Part shown: positions 40,282-49,425 of the stretch, in pieces
Numbering within the stretch: position 1 is the first letter of the stretch
How the letters are laid out: the number at the start of each line of letters is the position of its first letter
Assembly: GCF_002005425.1 (NCBI RefSeq)
Contig: NZ_CP019704.1
Span: 1,116,001 to 1,180,000 of the forward strand
Length of the DNA stretch: 64,000 bases
Origin: Polaribacter sp. BM10
GTDB taxonomy: Bacteria > Bacteroidota > Bacteroidia > Flavobacteriales > Flavobacteriaceae
Direction: 5' to 3'
Position numbers and translations under genes: made by a program
The notes under the pieces: generated by a model
Databases searched by the model: none
What the model saw: only the letters and a program-made list of their open reading frames with translations
Told to the model about the DNA's origin: nothing

Positions 40282-41523
40282 TTAAAGAATTTCTTTCTGA
40301 AGAATTTCTAAAGCTTTGCTTACAGTTCTATTAATCACTTTTTCTCTAGGTTGACCAAAATCAAAAGCTCTTACAAACTCTTCATTATCAGATACAAAAG
40401 CAACAAAAACAACTCCAACACTTTTATCTGTCTTATCTTGTGTAGGACCTGCATTACCTGTAACGGCAATTGCATAATCTGTTTTTAATTTATTTTTTAC
40501 ACCTTTAGCCATTGCTAACGCAACCTGTTTGCTAACTACAGAATGCTCTTTTATAATTTCTGCAGAAACATCTAGTAAATTTATTTTAGCTTCTTCGGAG
40601 TATGCAACAATACTTCCTTTATAGTATGAAGAGGATCCTGGAACCGCGACCAAAGTTGCTGCAATTTTACCACCAGTTAAACTTTCTGCAGTCGCTAATG
40701 TTTTTTTATTTTTTGTTAGCAACTCTCCTACTCGCTTTTCTAAAGAGTTATCGTCGTCTAAACCAGTTATAAATTCTGGAATTAATTTATAAACTTCATC
40801 TACTTTAGATGTTAATTCTTTTTCTAAAAGTTCTCTATCTGTACCTTTTGCAGATAAACGTAAACGAACTTTACCAAAAGATGGTAAATACGCCAACTTT
40901 ATATAACCCGGTAAATTATCTTCAAAATGCTCTAATGTTTCTGCGATAGTACTTTCTCCGGCTCCATAAGTCATAATTGTTTTATGAAATATGTAAGGTA
41001 ACTGATATTGCTTTTGAATTCTTGGTAATACTTCATTTACAATTAATCCTTTCATCTCATAAGGTACGCCTGGTAACGATACAAAAACCGTTTCGTTTTC
41101 GAAAAACCACATTCCGGGTGCTGTACCAAATGTATTCATTAACAAGGTTGCTTTAGAAGGCAATTGTGCTTGTGTTTTTTGAATTTCTTTAAAAGGATGA
41201 TTTATTTTTTTAAAAAGTGCTTTTATATGAGCAATAACTTCTGGATACTCTATAACCTCATCATCTTTAAAATAAGTTGCAATTGTTTTTTTGGTAATAT
41301 CGTCTTTGGTTGGCCCTAATCCGCCAGTTAAAATAACAATATCTACTCTTTCTTGCGCCTCTTTTAATGCGTTTAAAATATGTTGTTTATCATCTTGAAT
41401 AGATGTTACTTGATAAACCGATACTCCTATTTTATTTAATTGCTGACCAATAAATTGAGAATTTGTATCTACAATTTGACCAATTAAAATTTCATCTCCT
41501 ATTGTTATAATTTCTGCATTCAT
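40282..41523 (-). CDS. cinA: CinA-family protein (NMN amidohydrolase / competence-damage protein)
   Basis: This 413-residue protein has two parts. The N-terminal MoaB/MogA-like domain (1-170) carries IGDEILIGQIVDTNSQFIGQ and LTGGLGPTKDDITK. The C-terminal CinA domain (about 250-410) carries ATAESLTGGKIAATLVAVPGSS and YAIAVTGNAGPTQ, and in homologues deamidates nicotinamide mononucleotide for NAD recycling. The ATG overlaps the stop of the preceding small membrane-protein gene by 4 bases (ATGA), so the two are translationally coupled. Confidence 0.9.
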   Translation of the reverse strand: MNAEIITIGDEILIGQIVDTNSQFIGQQLNKIGVSVYQVTSIQDDKQHILNALKEAQERVDIVILTGGLGPTKDDITKKTIATYFKDDEVIEYPEVIAHIKALFKKINHPFKEIQKTQAQLPSKATLLMNTFGTAPGMWFFENETVFVSLPGVPYEMKGLIVNEVLPRIQKQYQLPYIFHKTIMTYGAGESTIAETLEHFEDNLPGYIKLAYLPSFGKVRLRLSAKGTDRELLEKELTSKVDEVYKLIPEFITGLDDDNSLEKRVGELLTKNKKTLATAESLTGGKIAATLVAVPGSSSYYKGSIVAYSEEAKINLLDVSAEIIKEHSVVSKQVALAMAKGVKNKLKTDYAIAVTGNAGPTQDKTDKSVGVVFVAFVSDNEEFVRAFDFGQPREKVINRTVSKALEILQKEIL

Positions 41524-41837
41524 TCTTTTCCTATTTCATTTATATCTGTATCGTTTCCGTTATTTTTTGCTAGTCTTTTTCTTAAAAAGACAAATAAAAT
41601 ATACGGAATAATAATACTTAATAAGACTGATAAATTTTTGTTGTAACTATATTCTTGGGTAATTTCAAAATCTTTAACAAAGCCATAAACTAGCAAATAA
41701 AGTAGTCTTATTGCTATGGATATAGTAAAGCCAATAAAAAAATAGATTACTTGATTTTTTTGATAACGTTTTGCTAAATAAACAAAACAACTACCTATAA
41801 ATACAGAAGCTATTATTTGAAAAATAAAATTAACCAA
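41520..41837 (-). CDS. Small membrane protein of unknown function
   Basis: This 105-residue protein has three predicted membrane segments (about 5-20, 29-54 and 67-87) and a basic C-terminal tail (RKRLAKNNGNDTD). I do not recognise a family. It starts 2 bases after the FAH-family gene's stop and overlaps cinA by 4 bases, so it is part of an operon FAH - this gene - cinA. The layout resembles AtpI- or AtpZ-like small membrane proteins only in size and topology. No functional call is justified. Confidence 0.65.
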   Translation of the reverse strand: MVNFIFQIIASVFIGSCFVYLAKRYQKNQVIYFFIGFTISIAIRLLYLLVYGFVKDFEITQEYSYNKNLSVLLSIIIPYILFVFLRKRLAKNNGNDTDINEIGKE

Positions 41838-41839
41838 CT

Positions 41840-42454
41840 TTATTTTACTCTAATATTAAAAGCTTCTTTACCTTCTATTACACCTTTTAAAGTATCATTT
41901 TCTGCAACTTTGCCAACACCCGCTGGAGTACCAGTGTAAATAATATCTCCTTTTTTTAATGTAAAATATTGAGAAACATATGCAATTAATTCATCAATTT
42001 TCCACAACATTGCGTTAGTATTTCCGTCTTGTACTATTGCATCATTTTTATACAATTGAAAATTTAAATTTTCTAAATCAAAGTTTTCCTTCGGATAAAA
42101 CTCACCAACAACTGCGCTTCCATCAAAGGCTTTTGCTTTTTCCCAAGGCAATCCTTTCTCTTTGCATTTAGCTTGTACATCTCTTGCTGTTAAATCGATT
42201 CCTAAACCAATTTCATCATAATATTTATGCGCAAACTTTGTGTCTATATGTTTACCTACTTTATTTATCTTTACTAAAACCTCTACTTCATAATGAACAT
42301 CATTAGAAAAAGGCGGAATAAAAAAAGGGTTTTTTCTTGGTAAAATTGCAGAATCTGGTTTTAAAAAAACAACAGGGTTTTGTGGTTTTTCATTCGCCAA
42401 TTCTTCTATATGTTTTGCGTAATTGCGCCCAATACAAATTATTTTCATACTCAA
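41840..42454 (-). CDS. Fumarylacetoacetate-hydrolase-family protein
   Basis: This 204-residue single-domain FAH-fold enzyme contains GRNYAKHIEELAN near the N-terminus, HYEVEVLVKI with the metal-binding Glu residues, AFDGSAVVGEFYP, and GDIIYTGTPAGVGKV near the end. Family members act as acylpyruvases, oxaloacetate decarboxylases or isomerases with a divalent metal. Human FAHD1 is a similar short form. The substrate is not evident. It is the first gene of an operon with a small membrane protein and cinA. Confidence 0.88.
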   Translation of the reverse strand: MSMKIICIGRNYAKHIEELANEKPQNPVVFLKPDSAILPRKNPFFIPPFSNDVHYEVEVLVKINKVGKHIDTKFAHKYYDEIGLGIDLTARDVQAKCKEKGLPWEKAKAFDGSAVVGEFYPKENFDLENLNFQLYKNDAIVQDGNTNAMLWKIDELIAYVSQYFTLKKGDIIYTGTPAGVGKVAENDTLKGVIEGKEAFNIRVK

Positions 42455-42509
42455 TTACTAATTTTAATTACGAATATTACATCCGTAATTGATCATTTAT
42501 AATTAAAAA

Positions 42510-43379
42510 TTATTCTCCTGCTTCCGGAAAAACAATAGCTCTATTTCCTGAAACTATTATTTGATGATTTAAATGGTTTTTAACAGCTCTTGCTAAAACC
42601 AACTTTTCTATATCTGCACCAATTCTCTTTAATGTAAACGGTGTACTTTCGTGTGTAACAGGTTCTACATCTTGCTCGATAATTGGGCCTTCATCTAAAT
42701 CTTCTGTAGCATAATGTGCTGTTGCTCCAATTAACTTTACACCTCTTTCATACGCTTTTTTATAAGGATTTGCACCTTGAAAAGCTGGTAAAAAAGAATG
42801 ATGAATATTAATTATTCTTTCTGGATATTTGTTAATAAAGTTAGAAGATAAGATTTGCATGTAACGTGCCATTATTGTCAAATCAATTTCATTGTCATCT
42901 AATAACTTCATTACTTGTGCTTCTTGAGCTTCTTTTGTATCTTTTGTTACTGGCAAATAATAATAAGGCACATTAAACATTTCTGCAATATGTCTTAACT
43001 TATCATGATTGCTTATAATTAACTTTACGTTACAATCTAATAAACCCTCTTTGTTTCTAGACAGCAAATCATATAAATTATGACTTGTATGAGAAACCAT
43101 AATAGCTACATTTTGTCTATCATCACCATAATATACAGACCAATCTATTTGTAAAGGTTTAGATAACTCTACAAAACTATTTTCTAAAACAGCTCTAGAA
43201 ACTTCTGCACCTTCTGCATCTAAACGAATTCTCATAAAATATGTGTTCTCTGTGGCATTTACATATTGCTGACAACTAACAATATTAAAAGAGCGTTCGT
43301 AAAAGAAATTGGTAATTTTTGCCAATAATCCTTTTTGATCTGGACATTTTATAAGAAATGTTACTATTTGTGGTTTCAT
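42510..43379 (-). CDS. purU: Formyltetrahydrofolate deformylase PurU
   Basis: This 289-residue enzyme hydrolyses 10-formyl-THF to formate and THF, supplying formate for purine synthesis and balancing one-carbon units. An N-terminal ACT domain (about 1-80, FLIKCPDQKGLLAKITNFFY) is followed by a formyltransferase fold. The latter carries the catalytic pattern NIHHSFLPAFQGANPY (Asn, His) and the Asp in TEDLDEGPI. I start at 43379 (MKPQIVTF...), because homologues begin here. The in-frame ATG at 43403 would add eight residues and is possible. Confidence 0.93.
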   Translation of the reverse strand: MKPQIVTFLIKCPDQKGLLAKITNFFYERSFNIVSCQQYVNATENTYFMRIRLDAEGAEVSRAVLENSFVELSKPLQIDWSVYYGDDRQNVAIMVSHTSHNLYDLLSRNKEGLLDCNVKLIISNHDKLRHIAEMFNVPYYYLPVTKDTKEAQEAQVMKLLDDNEIDLTIMARYMQILSSNFINKYPERIINIHHSFLPAFQGANPYKKAYERGVKLIGATAHYATEDLDEGPIIEQDVEPVTHESTPFTLKRIGADIEKLVLARAVKNHLNHQIIVSGNRAIVFPEAGE

Positions 43380-43452
43380 TGTAATTAATTGTGATGTATT
43401 CATATCAAATTACGAGATTAAATAATCTAGCAATTCTAAAATTTATTGTTAG

Positions 43453-44292
43453 CTATGGAATCCATTTTTTTGGAAAGTTAGGTTTTCTTTTTTCAAGAAA
43501 GGCATCTCTTCCTTCTTTAGCTTCATCTGTCATGTAGGCTAAACGAGTTGCTTCTCCGGCAAAAACTTGTTGCCCAACCATACCGTCATCAGTTAGATTC
43601 ATTGCAAATTTTAGCATTTTTATAGAAGTAGGCGATTTTTCTAAAATTTCTTGTGCCCATTGATATGCAGTATCTTCTAATTCATCATGCGGAATTACAG
43701 CATTTACCATTCCCATTTCATAAGCTTCTTGTGCAGAATAGTTTCTACCTAAAAAGAAAATTTCTCTAGCTTTTTTCTGACCAACCATTTTTGCCAAATA
43801 CGCAGAACCATAACCACCATCAAAAGAAGTTACATCTGCATCTGTTTGTTTAAAAATTGCATGTTCTTTAGATGCTAAAGTTAAATCGCAAACAACATGT
43901 AAACTATGTCCGCCACCAACTGCCCAACCTGGCACAACACAAATAACCGCTTTTGGCATAAAACGAATTAAACGTTGTACTTCTAATATATTTAATCTGT
44001 GATAACCATCTTCACCAACATACCCTTGATGTCCGCGTGCTTTTTGATCTCCGCCAGAACAAAAAGAATAAACACCATCTTTTGTACTTGGTCCTTCTGC
44101 AGACAATAAAACAACACCAACACTTGTATCTTCGCCAGCATCATAAAATGCATCGTACAATTCTTTAGTAGTTTTTGGTCTAAATGCGTTTCTTACATTT
44201 GGTCTATTAAACGCTATTCTGGCAACACCGTTGCATTTCTTATAGGTAATATCTTCGTATTCTTTAACAGTTTTCCACTCGGGTTGTATCAT
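43453..44292 (-). CDS. menB: 1,4-dihydroxy-2-naphthoyl-CoA synthase MenB
   Basis: This 279-residue crotonase-fold enzyme forms the naphthoquinone ring in menaquinone biosynthesis. The family patterns CSGGDQKARGHQGY, WAVGGGHSLHVVCDLTLASK and DADVTSFDGGYGSAYLAK are present, including the Asp and Gly active-site elements. The C-terminus ends in the typical KRKPNFPKKWIP. Menaquinone is the usual respiratory quinone of Flavobacteriia. menD lies 1.7 kb away, with one plus-strand gene between. A TATTTTTG box on the minus strand (44341-44348) may be its -7 element. Confidence 0.96.
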   Translation of the reverse strand: MIQPEWKTVKEYEDITYKKCNGVARIAFNRPNVRNAFRPKTTKELYDAFYDAGEDTSVGVVLLSAEGPSTKDGVYSFCSGGDQKARGHQGYVGEDGYHRLNILEVQRLIRFMPKAVICVVPGWAVGGGHSLHVVCDLTLASKEHAIFKQTDADVTSFDGGYGSAYLAKMVGQKKAREIFFLGRNYSAQEAYEMGMVNAVIPHDELEDTAYQWAQEILEKSPTSIKMLKFAMNLTDDGMVGQQVFAGEATRLAYMTDEAKEGRDAFLEKRKPNFPKKWIP

Positions 44293-44358
44293 ATTTTTGT
44301 ATTTTAGACGTTCTAAAAGAGAACAAAAGATTCTTATCTACAAAAATAAACATTCTAA

Positions 44359-45519
44359 ATGATGATTAAGAAATCACCGCTATTAATATTCTTATTTTTT
44401 TCAATTTGTATTTTTTCTCAGAAAATTATTACCAAAACTATCAATTCTGATTATGTTGATGATAAAAGAGAAATTAAAATTTATTTACCCGAAGGATATG
44501 ATGATAAAGAAGAGAAAAATTATCCTTTAGCAATTGTTTTAGATGCAGAGTACTTATTTGATGCTTATGTAGGTAATGCGGTGCTTTTTGCAGCAAAAGA
44601 CAAAGCACCAAAACAAATAATTGTTGCTGTCAAAATGGCATCCACAAGAAAAAAAGACACTTATTTTAATATAAATAATGGTAATTTAACTGTAGAAAAT
44701 AAAAAATTCTATCAATTTTTAAGAAATGAAGTAATCTTCGAGATTGAAAGTAATTACAAAACATCGCCATTTATTTCGATAATTGCAGAAGGAACTTCAG
44801 CAAACTTAGCTACAACTTTTTTAGCTGAACAAACGCCAATTATTAACGCATATGTATGTATAAACCCTACTTTTTCTGATTTTATTGGTACACAATTACA
44901 AAACTATAATTTACCTGGTTTAGAAAAAGAAGACAATACTTTTTACTTCTATACAAATAACTCGAACTCTTTTTCGGCAAACAAGCAGACTAAAATTTCT
45001 CAATTACAATCCGGACTTTCTAGCTTAGAAATTAAAAACTTCAATATTATAAACGATACAATTACTACAAATAGTAGTATTTCTGCTATTTCTGAAGCAA
45101 TGCCAAGAGCTATTACAAAAGTTTTTGAAATTTATTCGGCAATTTCGAAGGAAGAGTTTGATAAAAACATTAAAGACTTATCGCCAATTGATGCCATCTC
45201 TTATCTAGAAAACAAATATTTAGATATCGAGTTTTTATTTGGAAGTAACTTAGGTATTAGAGAACAAGATGTTTTTGCTGTAGAAAAAATAGTTATCGAA
45301 AAAGAAAACGGAGATCAATTACTAAATTTTGGAAAAATGATTTTAAAACTTTTTCCTTCTTCACCTTTAGGCAACTATTACATTGGTCGTTATTATGAAG
45401 AAGGTAAAAATATTAAAAAAGCATTATACCATTATAAAATAGGTTATGGTAAAATGGATCCGGCAGATCCTAATGCAGATGCGTTTTATGAAAATGTTTT
45501 AAGATTGGGTGGTCAATAA
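44359..45519 (+). CDS. Esterase-like (PF00756) exported protein with degenerate active site and TPR-like tail
   Basis: This 386-residue protein has a signal peptide (1-21, ending IFSQ), an EstD-type alpha/beta-hydrolase domain (about 23-265) and a C-terminal helical region like one TPR/Sel1 repeat (FPSSPLGNYYIGRYYEEGKN, about 333-360). The elbow that should read GxSxG is GTSAN (145-149), so the second Gly is missing. The expected His before the domain end is not visible: the equivalent stretch reads TNSSISAISEAMPRAI. I infer a catalytically impaired, perhaps binding-only, protein. It runs against the surrounding menaquinone genes and ends 1 base before the CvfB-like stop. Confidence 0.7.
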   Translation: MMIKKSPLLIFLFFSICIFSQKIITKTINSDYVDDKREIKIYLPEGYDDKEEKNYPLAIVLDAEYLFDAYVGNAVLFAAKDKAPKQIIVAVKMASTRKKDTYFNINNGNLTVENKKFYQFLRNEVIFEIESNYKTSPFISIIAEGTSANLATTFLAEQTPIINAYVCINPTFSDFIGTQLQNYNLPGLEKEDNTFYFYTNNSNSFSANKQTKISQLQSGLSSLEIKNFNIINDTITTNSSISAISEAMPRAITKVFEIYSAISKEEFDKNIKDLSPIDAISYLENKYLDIEFLFGSNLGIREQDVFAVEKIVIEKENGDQLLNFGKMILKLFPSSPLGNYYIGRYYEEGKNIKKALYHYKIGYGKMDPADPNADAFYENVLRLGGQ

Positions 45520-45520
45520 A

Positions 45521-45973
45521 TTATTTAACCAATTCTATTCGATCTTCTTTAATGTCAATTAATTTTTGTCTGTAAAGATTACCAACCGCTTTTTTAAATG
45601 CTTTTTTACTCATTTTCATATGAAAACGAATTGAATCTGGCGAGCTTTTATCTGTTAACAATAAAAAACCTTCTCTACTGTTTTTTAGCTTTTCTAAAAC
45701 CTTTTCAACATCAGAGTCTATTACATTTCTAAAACCTTGTGGTCTTAAAGAAACATCGATTTTACCATCTTCACGAATCTTTTTAATATAACCAACAACT
45801 TCCATATTTTCTTCTAAGTCCTGAAAAACTTCACTTCTAAAAAGCAAACCATCATACTCTTCATTAATTAAAACAGTATATCCTAAACCCGTTTCGGTTT
45901 CTATAACAAGGTTTACTTTTTCACCTTCTTTCAAATTCATTTCTCCTTCGTATGTATCTTCTTGTGATTCCAT
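45521..45973 (-). CDS. Short CvfB-like S1-type RNA-binding protein
   Basis: This 150-residue soluble protein resembles the C-terminal half of CvfB (YitL) proteins. An S1-type OB-fold (about 10-80, VVGYIKKIREDGKIDVSLRP) is followed by a winged-helix segment (85-150, MSKKAFKKAVGNLYRQKLIDI). Full CvfB proteins are about 280 residues with extra S1 domains, and these are absent here. The start codon overlaps the menD stop by one base, so the two genes are coupled. A role in RNA binding or translation is inferred from the fold only. Confidence 0.72.
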   Translation of the reverse strand: MESQEDTYEGEMNLKEGEKVNLVIETETGLGYTVLINEEYDGLLFRSEVFQDLEENMEVVGYIKKIREDGKIDVSLRPQGFRNVIDSDVEKVLEKLKNSREGFLLLTDKSSPDSIRFHMKMSKKAFKKAVGNLYRQKLIDIKEDRIELVK

Positions 45974-47655
45974 TATTTTATATATTTAAAATATTCTTTT
46001 AAAATTAAATCATTTTCTTTACTTGGTGTAAAGATTTCTAAAATTTTTGGTTTTTGAGTCTTTGCAGAATTTATCTCTACACTTTCATCAAAGAAACCTT
46101 TTAATTGTTGCGCAACAGTTTCTGTAGAAAAAGCTTTTAGATATTCGAAATTATGCATTTTACATAAATGTTCTGCAGTTAAGCAGTGTGGTGTTTCAAA
46201 ATATTTTGTTGCGTTGGTTGTTTTTGGTCCGGGTATAATTTTAAAAATACCGCCACCAGAATTGTTAATTAAAATAATTCTAAAATTACTTGGTATATTT
46301 TTATTCCAAAGTGCATTAGAATCATAGAAAAAACTTAAATCACCAGTAATAAAAACCGTCTGATTTTTATTTGCAAAAGCAGCACCAACTGCCGTAGAAG
46401 TACTACCATCTATACCACTTGTACCTCTATTACAAAAAACTGTATTGCTTTTATCAATAGAAAATAATTGTGCGTATCTAATAATAGAACTGTTACTAAT
46501 TTGAATCTGACAATTATTAGGCAAATTTGCTAAAACTTGTTCAAAAACTTTAAAATCTGAATGTGCTGTTTGGGCTAAAAAATTAGCATGTTTCTCTCTT
46601 CTTTTATCTCTAATTGTTAACCATTTATCTTGATAAGTGCTTTCTTTTTTAACAACCAAGTTGTTAAAATTCTTAAAAAAATCTACTGGTTGTGTTTGTA
46701 TAAATTCTGATAAACAGAAAAAAGTATTTGTTGCTTTTTTAGCATCAATATTCCAATGATGTTTTGGTTGATATTTTCTTAAAAACTGTTTAATTCTTTT
46801 CGAAACTATCATTCCGCCAAACGTAATTAAAACTTCTGGCTTTAAGTTTTCAAACTGATTGTCATCCAAAGAAAATATCAACTGATCTATAGAATTTACA
46901 GCTTTATTATGATGTAAATTAGAAGTTGTTTCTGTAAAAATCAAAACCGAATCGTCATCAGCATATAAATCTATTAATTGGTGTAATTCCTCATCAGGAT
47001 AACTAACACCAACTAAAATCATTTTCTTTTCTGCGGCATTCCAAATATTCGATAAATTATCATAATCAATATGAGAATTATCTAAAAAACTCATCGATAT
47101 ATGCGGAAAATGGTATTCTTTTAATTCAGAAACTGTTTCATACAAAGGCTCATCAAAAGGCACATTTATATGCACCGGACCTTGTTTAGAAACTGCTGTT
47201 TGTAAAGCTTCGCCAATTAATTGAGAATTTCTAGTTTTAAACTTTTCGTTTTCGATTAAGTTTGCAGAAAATAAAATATGATTTTCGAAAACATTTTCTT
47301 GACGGATTGTTTGGCCATCACCAATATCAATTAAATGCTTTGGTCTATCCGCAGAAATTACCACCAAAGGTATATTGCTATAAAAAGCTTCTGCAATTGC
47401 AGGATAATAATTTAATAATGCAGAGCCAGATGTACATAAAACTGCTACAGGTTTTTGAGTTTGTTGCGCAATACCTAAAGCAAAAAAAGCAGCACAACGC
47501 TCATCTACTACACTTAAAGTATCGATTTCTTTATGATTAGAAAAACCAACGGTTAATGGTGCGTTTCTTGAACCTGGTGATATAACAACAGTATCAATTT
47601 CGAATTGATTACATGCAGATATTACAATTTGTGCGAGTTCTTTTTTTGGATACAT
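45973..47655 (-). CDS. menD: SEPHCHC synthase MenD
   Basis: This 560-residue thiamine-diphosphate enzyme joins 2-oxoglutarate with isochorismate, the first committed step of menaquinone biosynthesis. The N-terminal domain carries ISPGSRNAPLTVGFSNH with the essential Glu region VDERCAAFFALG (about 50-61) and CTSGSALLNYYPAIAEA. The C-terminal domain has the ThDP-binding ITGDLSFFYDSNAL ... INNSGGGIFKIIPG pattern. The length is typical. The CvfB-like gene follows with a 1-base overlap. A transaldolase gene lies 122 bases upstream behind a terminator. Confidence 0.95.
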   Translation of the reverse strand: MYPKKELAQIVISACNQFEIDTVVISPGSRNAPLTVGFSNHKEIDTLSVVDERCAAFFALGIAQQTQKPVAVLCTSGSALLNYYPAIAEAFYSNIPLVVISADRPKHLIDIGDGQTIRQENVFENHILFSANLIENEKFKTRNSQLIGEALQTAVSKQGPVHINVPFDEPLYETVSELKEYHFPHISMSFLDNSHIDYDNLSNIWNAAEKKMILVGVSYPDEELHQLIDLYADDDSVLIFTETTSNLHHNKAVNSIDQLIFSLDDNQFENLKPEVLITFGGMIVSKRIKQFLRKYQPKHHWNIDAKKATNTFFCLSEFIQTQPVDFFKNFNNLVVKKESTYQDKWLTIRDKRREKHANFLAQTAHSDFKVFEQVLANLPNNCQIQISNSSIIRYAQLFSIDKSNTVFCNRGTSGIDGSTSTAVGAAFANKNQTVFITGDLSFFYDSNALWNKNIPSNFRIILINNSGGGIFKIIPGPKTTNATKYFETPHCLTAEHLCKMHNFEYLKAFSTETVAQQLKGFFDESVEINSAKTQKPKILEIFTPSKENDLILKEYFKYIK

Positions 47656-47712
47656 TACTATAAATTACAAAGTAGCAAAGTTACGAAGTACAAAAGTGAA
47701 TAAAGACAAAAA

Positions 47713-47750
47713 AGCCAGAAAGTAAAAAATAACTTTTCTACTTTCTGACT
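47713..47750 (-). terminator. Terminator after the transaldolase gene
   Basis: In minus-strand RNA, AGUCAGAAAGUA (47739-47750) pairs fully with UACUUUCUGGCU (47713-47724), counting one G-U pair, and a T-run follows. It separates the transaldolase from menD. Confidence 0.8.
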
Positions 47751-47777
47751 AAATTTATGTAAAATCAACTATGTCGA

Positions 47778-48431
47778 TTAGTTTCCTTTTTGGTAATCTG
47801 CTAAAAACTTAGCCAAACCACTATCTGTTAACGGGTGTCTTAACAATCCTTCGATAGCGCTTAAAGGACCTGTCATTACATCAGAACCTAATTTTGCACA
47901 ATCTATAATATGCATTGTATGACGCACAGAAGCTGCTAAAATTTCTGTTTCGAAACCATAATTATCGTAAATATGACGAATTTCTGCAATTAGGTTTAAA
48001 CCATCCGTAGAAATATCATCTAATCTACCAATAAAAGGCGATACATAAGTTGCACCTGCTTTGGCAGCCAATAAAGCTTGTCCTGCAGAAAAAACTAAAG
48101 TTACGTTTGTTTTTATTCCTTTAGAAGAAAAATATTTACACGCTTTTACACCATCTTTTATCATTGGTAATTTTACCACAATCTGCGGATTTAAAGCAGC
48201 CAAAGCTTCACCTTCTTTCACCATACCGTCGAAATCTGTAGAAATAACTTCTGCAGAAACATCACCATCTACCAACTCACAAATTTCTTTGTAATGGTTA
48301 ATAATGTTGTCTTCTCCTGTAATTCCTTCTTTAGCCATTAAAGAAGGGTTTGTTGTAACTCCGTCTAAAATACCCAAAGCCTGCGCTTCTTTAATTTGCT
48401 CTAAATTTGCTGTGTCAATAAAAAATTTCAT
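47778..48431 (-). CDS. fsa: Transaldolase / fructose-6-phosphate aldolase family protein
   Basis: This 217-residue small transaldolase has a TIM-barrel fold. The Schiff-base lysine is K87 ([11 protein letters not shown]). [20 protein letters not shown] and [13 protein letters not shown] are the N-terminal signature, and [11 protein letters not shown] is another conserved stretch. Proteins of this size act as transaldolase in the pentose phosphate pathway or as fructose-6-phosphate aldolase. In Flavobacteriia the transaldolase role is more likely. It has its own terminator downstream and a dispersed repeat upstream. Confidence 0.92.
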   Translation of the reverse strand: MKFFIDTANLEQIKEAQALGILDGVTTNPSLMAKEGITGEDNIINHYKEICELVDGDVSAEVISTDFDGMVKEGEALAALNPQIVVKLPMIKDGVKACKYFSSKGIKTNVTLVFSAGQALLAAKAGATYVSPFIGRLDDISTDGLNLIAEIRHIYDNYGFETEILAASVRHTMHIIDCAKLGSDVMTGPLSAIEGLLRHPLTDSGLAKFLADYQKGN

Positions 48432-48464
48432 TTGTATCTATTTTATTTTAGTTGTGTTCTATTT

Positions 48465-48551
48465 TTTTGGGCGTTCGAGCGGGCTTTACGCACTCGCTTT
48501 TTGTTCATACTTCACAAAAGAGCTCAAACAAAGCTTCAATCCCTAACGCAA
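48465..48551 (-). repeat. Dispersed intergenic repeat, copy 2
   Basis: This copy is the inverted counterpart of 39378-39461. Read on the minus strand it begins TTTGCGTTAGGGATTGAAGC and ends GAACGCCCAAAA. The two copies agree well at both ends (GCGTTAG, GCTTTGTT, GAGCTC; AACGCCCAAAA) and differ in the middle. It lies upstream of the transaldolase gene and carries no reading frame. Confidence 0.7.
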
Positions 48552-48621
48552 ATATAGTTAGTTGTAAATTATTTATGTGAAATCAAAAACTATATTTTAT
48601 TACTAGTTATAAACAGTAGTG

Positions 48622-49425
48622 TTATAATTTATAATGATTCATTAATAATTTTTCAAACCAAGTATCTGGTAAAATTCGTTTTAAAACAATAGAGAATTTC
48701 TCTAACGTTCCGCCCACTTTATAATGAATTTTAGGATTTTTGGTATTGATAATTTTATACACTTTTTTAGCCATTTCTATAGGATCTTTACCTGTGTCTA
48801 CATGTGCATCCATTAAATCTAAATTGGCTTTGTAATTTTCTTTGTACACAGAATCTTTAAAAAGTGGCGTATGGTATCTTCTCGAAATAATGTCTGTTGC
48901 AAAATCTCCTGGTGCAACATTTACAATATTAATTCCGAATCTTTTTACCTCCATTCTTGTCGCTTCCGTTACCAATTCTAATGCACCTTTAGACGACGAA
49001 TAAATACCTCTAAACGGTAACCCCATATAACCAGCAATCGAAGTTGTGTTAATAATAACACCATATTTTTGCTTACGCATAAAAGGTAAAACTGTTTTAA
49101 TTACATCGATAGCACCAAAGAAATTTGTGTTAAAAGCGTTTCGCATTTCATCTGTTGGCGTTTCTTCTATCGGACCTGTAACACCAATACCAGCATTATT
49201 TACTAAAATATCTATGCTACCTTCTTTTTCTATGATACTAGAAACTGCCGTTTTTATCGTTTCAATTTTTAAAACATCCAAAGCAATTAATTCAAAAGAA
49301 AAATCTTGCTCATTTTTTGGGTTTCTACTTGTACCATAAACTTTATAACCTTTTTCAGATAAAAAAGTAGCAATTGCTTTACCAATACCAGAAGATGCAC
49401 CGGTAACTAATACTATTTTAGACAT
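48622..49425 (-). CDS. Short-chain dehydrogenase/reductase family oxidoreductase
   Basis: This 267-residue classical SDR has the NAD(P) motif TGASSGIGKAIA (about 7-18), NNAGIG near 85-91, and the catalytic Ser with YSSSKG (Tyr-x3-Lys) near 148-155. The C-terminal part (PDTWFEKLLMNHYKL) is longer and basic. The conserved TGxxxGIG pattern with Arg in TSRNP suggests NADPH preference. The substrate is unknown. It lies downstream of the SRP RNA on the same strand and is separated from the transaldolase gene by the repeat region. Confidence 0.88.
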   Translation of the reverse strand: MSKIVLVTGASSGIGKAIATFLSEKGYKVYGTSRNPKNEQDFSFELIALDVLKIETIKTAVSSIIEKEGSIDILVNNAGIGVTGPIEETPTDEMRNAFNTNFFGAIDVIKTVLPFMRKQKYGVIINTTSIAGYMGLPFRGIYSSSKGALELVTEATRMEVKRFGINIVNVAPGDFATDIISRRYHTPLFKDSVYKENYKANLDLMDAHVDTGKDPIEMAKKVYKIINTKNPKIHYKVGGTLEKFSIVLKRILPDTWFEKLLMNHYKL

